Below, one piece after another: positions 59,917 through 64,000 of a stretch of DNA of 64,000 bases. The notes under the pieces were generated by a model. The model was not told the origin of the DNA, made no database searches, and saw nothing but the letters and a program-made list of their open reading frames with translations. Every line of letters starts with the position of its first letter. Positions within the stretch are counted from its first letter, which is position 1. This stretch comes from Liolophura sinensis (Eukaryota; Mollusca; Polyplacophora; Chitonida; Chitonidae), in NCBI RefSeq assembly GCF_032854445.1, contig NW_027018010.1:1-64000 (forward strand). The letters run 5' to 3'. Position numbers and translations under genes: made by a program.

Positions 59917-62200
59917 CCGGGATCCCGGCCTAGGATCTGCTATTCGCAGATCCATTCTAGTTATTAGGGATCCCGTTCTTCCGGAACGGGATCCCTATTG
60001 TTATTGTTCTGTTTTTTCTTATTAGGGATCCCGTTCTTCCGGAACGGGATCCCTATTGTTATCGTTCTGTTTTTTCTTATTATTATTATTTTTTTTTCAC
60101 CGACTTTGTTAGCAAGGAAACTTTTTTACTCTTCAACATACAGGTCTCAAATTTTGCACAGAAATTTTGGCGGTGATTTTCCAGGGATAAATTCTCCATT
60201 TTTTTTTCATGTCACGTGGTTCGGCCGCCATATTGGATTTTGTGTAAAATCTTTAAAAATCTTCTTCTCCAGAACCACTGAACCGATCGTTTTCAAATTT
60301 GACATGCAGCTAGTAAGTCACGAGTTCTTTAAAGTTTGAGAAAATGGTTTACTTCCGGTCAAAACTCTGGATGTTGGCCATTGGTCGAATTTGTGACGTC
60401 ACAAAAAGTTCTCAAAGTTCAATTGTTCTGAACGTATTCTGATGTATCTTGAGCTGCTGATTCTGAATCTGGTTGTATTTTTTGCATATCTGTGTAACTT
60501 TTTGAGATATCAGCAAAAAACTCAAAAAAGTTACGTAACTTTAAGGACCTGTAACTCAAGAAGTAAGGCAGCTAAAAATGTGCAACCTGCACCAAAGTGT
60601 AGCCCAAGACATGCTCTTTCGAGCATTCGTCAACAGATTTGAGCTCCAATCAATAGTTTTCTCGCTAGGAGCGTTTAAATGACAACACCGTTTTTTGTTT
60701 AGAAAAAGATGGGAATCCTATTGCTTTAACATGGAGTTAGATGGGGACTGCACTGGGTTTGTAGTATTTGACCTGATGCTTTCGGCTACACTGTCCGTGA
60801 TCTCCAGAAACGGTTGTGCTATGACATTCAGTCCAGTTCCCATCTAACTCCAGTACTCTATTAGATGGCGTAGAGATCTAACTACAACAGCAAACGACGT
60901 GGACCTGTAAAAGTTAGCTTTGTTTTGCCCAGACCTTGTTTTCTTTACTATACGCTAACCAGGCCAGGGTGATTGACAGATATGGACATGTGCCGTGGTC
61001 CAGGTGTTGACTTTCTGACAACAGCCGAGCTATCAGTAGAGCTGTGAGTCTGTGCATGGCAGGTCGTGGATTGAGACGTGGAAGTTCAAATTTGCTGTTA
61101 CACGGGCTGTGTTTTTGCATTATTCCTTACATAAAGCCAGCCAAGCCTGCCAAGGAATAACCGTTTTTCACTGGGCATAGTGTCGCATAGGGAATGATCG
61201 GCCGACTGCCTCAGTGACAAACGGTGTAAGGTCGCATTTAGACTTTAAAAGCCGTGTAGCTAGTTATGTGTTGATTTTCGACCAATAACTTATGTTCTCA
61301 TATGAAAGATGAAAGCATAAAGAAAATTTGTATGTAGACTTGAAGTGAGGTTTGCGACTTCCTTGGGGACTACGTGAGATACACAATAGTGTGGGTGGTA
61401 GGGGAGATGCTGGCGAAATTTTCTAAGACTTGACCTAATTACACAAGGATTTAAACGCTAACCGTCTTCCGTCTGCGTGGTGTGACGCCTGTCAGTCATG
61501 TCAGAGTTCGATCCCAGCTTAGCCAATTTGTCAGGGGATAAAAATGTTGTGAATTTTAAGGTTTCAAGTAGGCTGCTAGGCGTAGTTCGATGTTCTGATG
61601 ACGAATTTGGTTTTTTTTTCCTTTGTCCGACGCATGGTTTTGTCGCCAATTGCCATCAAAATGCGAAAAAGTGCAATTTTCGCCCATGTTTAGCCGTCAC
61701 GTGACACAAAACTGCTGCAGCTGTGGAGCTGAAAATCACTGAGTACAAAGGGCAATATGCGCACTTTAGGCGTGCGTAAAATCAGGGAAGTGTGTCAATA
61801 AATGTGGGAGTTGCAATGCTTCAAATATTGTCCAAAGGCCGATTGGCTATATTTGGCACTTTGATGTCCCCATGTTATATGATGCATTTTAAATGCATTT
61901 GCGACTGGGATAAAGGCACGAACAATGTAAGCATGCTACCCGACGTAGTTTAACGTCCTGATCATGAATCTGGATTTATTTCTTTCCGGAGACGCATAGT
62001 TTTGCCGCAAATGGCGATGAAAACGCGAAAAAGCGCAATTTTTCACCATAATTGGAGATCTATTGCGAGAAAACCGTAACAGCCGTAAAGCTGAAAATCA
62101 CCGAGTGCAAAGCGCTAAATACGTACACTATGTGTGCCGAAAATCTTTGATCTGTGTCAACAACCACAGGACATGCAGGGGAAAATGTCATCGATCCGAT
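59917..62200. repeat. Array unit U24 (head A, 2 cassettes, split by an insert)
   Basis: Shares edge-type variants with U0 (ACGCTAACCAGG, nine-T run before CATGTCACG). Unit sequence stops at about 61,283 and resumes at about 62,163 at the adjoining unit position, so about 880 bp of foreign sequence interrupts it. Confidence 0.85.
61284..62163. other. Non-array insert with an internal ~365-bp direct repeat
   Basis: Two diverged copies of the same sequence start at about 61,535 and 61,907. Landmark pairs are CGTAGTTCGATGTTCTGATG (61,581) / CGTAGTTTAACGTCCTGAT (61,944), and GAGCTGAAAATCACTGAGT / AAGCTGAAAATCACCGAGTG. The second copy ends at the right junction. A box-B-like AGTTCGATCCC occurs at about 61,505. 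The family is not recognised, and no coding signature is present. Confidence 0.75.
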
Positions 62201-62243
62201 CCGGGATCCCGGCCTAGGATCTGCTATTCGCAGATCCATTCTA

Positions 62244-62279
<36 letters not shown>

Positions 62280-63532
62280 TTTTTTTTTCGATTTTGTTAG
62301 CAGCAGAACTCCAACACCGTTCAACATAGAAGTTTAAAATTTTGCACACACTATCTAGAGGAAATTTTCTAGGGGTATATTTTTTTTTTTTTGCTATGTC
62401 ACGTGGTTCGGCCGCCATATTGGATTTTGTGTAAAATCTTTAAAAATCTTCTTCTCCAGAACCACTAAACCGATCGTTTTCAAATTTGACATTCAACTAG
62501 TAGGTCAGGAGTTCTTCAAAGTTTGCGAAAATGGTTCATTTCCGGTCAAAACTCTGGAAGCTCGCCATTGGTCGAATTTGTGACGTCACAAAAAGTTCTC
62601 AAAGTTCATATGTTCTGAACGTATTCTGATGTATCTTGAGCTGCTGATTCCGAATCTGCTTGTATTTTTTCAATATCTGTGTAACTTTTTGAGATATCAG
62701 CCAAAAAATCAATAAAGTTACGTAACTTCAATGACCTGTAACTCGAGAACTAGGACAGCTAGAAATGTGCAACCTGCACGAAATTGTAGCCCAAGACATG
62801 CTCTTTCGAGCATTTGTCAACGGATTTCAGCTCAGATTAATAGTTTTTTCGCTAGAAGCGTTTAAATGACAACACCGTTTTTTGTTCAGAAAAAGGTGGG
62901 AATCCTATTGCTTTAACATGGAGTTAGATGGGGACTGGACTGGGTTTATAGTATTTGACCTGATGCTTTCGGCCACACTGTCCGTGATCTCCCGAAACAG
63001 TTGTAGGATGACATTGATTCCAGTTCCCATCTATCTCCAGTACTCTATTAGAAGGCGTAGAGATCTAACTACAACAGCAAATGACATGGACCTGTAAAAG
63101 TTAACTTTGTTTTGCGGAGACCTCGCCCTCTTTACTATACGTTAAACAGTCCAGGGTGATTAACAGATATGGACATGTGAACTGGTCCAAGTGCTGACTT
63201 TCCAACGATGGCCGAGCTATCAGTGGAGCAGTGAGTCTGTGCATGGCATGTCGTGGATTGAGATGTGAATGTACAAACAGGCTGTTACACTGGTCGTGTT
63301 TTTGCCTGATTTCTTACAATTAGCGGGCTAAATCTGCCAAGGAACCACCGTTTTTCACTGGGCATAGCGTAGCATCATTAAGGTCGCCGATCTATATGAG
63401 GGAATGCAAATGACCGGCCGACTGCATCAGTGACAAACGGTGTAAGGTCGCAAGGTAACTTTGAAAGCCGAGTTTGTGGAACATGTATCCTTCGAACAAA
63501 GATCATGAAGGGGAAAACGTCATCGATCCGAT
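62201..63532. repeat. Array unit U25 (head B, alpha tail, no cassette)
   Basis: It has a long uninterrupted ATT tract (about 11 triplets) without a cassette. The body and tail are very close to U2, U9 and U11. Confidence 0.9.
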
Positions 63533-64000
63533 CCGGGATCCCGGCCTAGGATCTGCTATTCGCAGATCCATTCTAGTTATTATTAGGGATCCCGTTCTTC
63601 CGGAACGGGATCCCTATTGTAATCGTTCTGTTTTTTCTTATTATTATTATTATTTTTTTTTCACCGACTTTGTTAGCAAGGAAACTTTTTTACTGTTCAT
63701 CATAGAGGTCTCAAATTTTGCACACATAATCTGGCGGTGATTTTCCAGGGATAAATTCTCCATTTTTTTTTCATGTCACGTGGTTCGGCCGCCATATTGG
63801 ATTTTGTGCAAAATCTTTAAAAATCTTCTTCTCCAGAACCACTGAACGGATCATTTTGTAATTTGACATGCAGCTAGTAGGTCACGAGTTCTTTAAAGTT
63901 TGCGAAAATGGTTCAGTTCTGGTTAAAACTCTGGAAGCTCGCTATTGGTCAAAGTTATGACGTCACAAAAAGTTCTCAAAGTTCAATTGTTCTTAACGGA
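63533..64000. repeat. Array unit U26 (partial, cut by the window end)
   Basis: Head A with one cassette (63,586). It has the nine-T CATGTCACG variant of U0 and U24. The CRE at about 63,959 is intact. The array continues beyond the window. Confidence 0.88.

Larger units (their letters stand above)
26497..64000. repeat. Array of ~1.3-kb satellite-like units (U0-U26), head to tail
   Basis: Twenty-seven units in the same orientation, running off the right end of the window. Phase is set here at a perfect palindrome CCGGGATCCCGG. It is followed by a hairpin (stem GGATCTGC, 5-base loop) and ATTCTAG, a variable (TTA)n with 0-5 hairpin cassettes, a T-run, then one of two heads. Head A begins CACCGACTTTGTT. 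Head B begins CGATTTTGTTAGCAGC. Units without hairpin cassettes are 1,287-1,332 bp long; each cassette adds about 57-70 bp. The junction at the left edge is TAGGATCT|ATAGTTA, i.e. a junction motif with about 20 bases missing. No rRNA, histone, snRNA or other known tandem gene family is recognisable in the unit. Confidence 0.95.

Noticed and set aside
26497-64000. Array as rDNA, histone or snRNA gene cluster
   Set aside because: No conserved rRNA, histone or snRNA sequence is seen in any unit on either strand.

Overview
The window is eukaryotic, non-protein-coding DNA, most likely from a mollusc or another lophotrochozoan. The reasons are: several tRNA-derived SINE families whose 3' ends carry 'CGGCGTAAAACACCAAT' or 'GACGTTAAACCC' style tails followed by (AAAT)n or (CACT)n, a style I associate with bivalve and gastropod genomes; a decayed Jockey-superfamily LINE; AT-rich intergenic sequence with microsatellites and minisatellites; and no compact coding. 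I found no intact protein gene, no rRNA gene and no functional tRNA gene. The species assignment is an inference.

Left part (1 to about 26,495): ordinary intergenic DNA. It holds about 16 SINE copies or fragments on both strands (best: 6,052-6,383, 8,097-8,277, 8,743-9,062, 12,483-12,632, 21,025-21,382, 23,492-23,722). It also has a 21-bp minisatellite (3,004-3,442), a (TA)n tract (10,696-10,796), an 82-bp minisatellite (16,085-16,437), a 38-bp minisatellite (25,490-25,897) and a small dispersed repeat here called R1. The one relic with protein homology is a non-LTR retrotransposon (13,514-14,636). It keeps pieces of the endonuclease domain and the extreme C-terminus but has lost the reverse transcriptase, and a tandem R1 copy interrupts it.

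Right part (about 26,497 to 64,000, continuing past the window): a head-to-tail array of 27 units (U0-U26) of about 1.3 kb, all on the same strand. Each complete junction has a perfect 12-bp palindrome (one copy lacks a base), a short hairpin ending in CTAG, an ATT microsatellite and a T-run, then a body of about 1.2 kb. Inside the ATT tract sits a 12-bp-stem hairpin cassette of about 57 bp, present 0 to 5 times per unit (28 copies in total). Units have one of two alternative heads (A or B) combined with several tail subtypes. This gives mosaics, a B-alpha/B-prime dimer register (36-43 kb) and near-twin units 25 kb apart (U1 and U19). One unit (U12) has a 605-bp internal duplication, one (U13) has a deletion of about 220 bp, and one (U24) carries an insert of about 880 bp.

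The most interesting signal is a fixed promoter-like set of motifs in every unit: E-box CACGTG, YY1-like CGCCATNTT, inverted CCAAT and CRE TGACGTCA. By eye it is intact in all 28 head copies (27 units plus the U12 duplicate), with E-box and CRE 181 bp apart in the two units measured. Together with the hairpin-CTAG junction, this raises the possibility that the array is a tandemly amplified non-autonomous rolling-circle (Helitron/Helentron-like) element or a transcribed satellite. That interpretation is a hypothesis.
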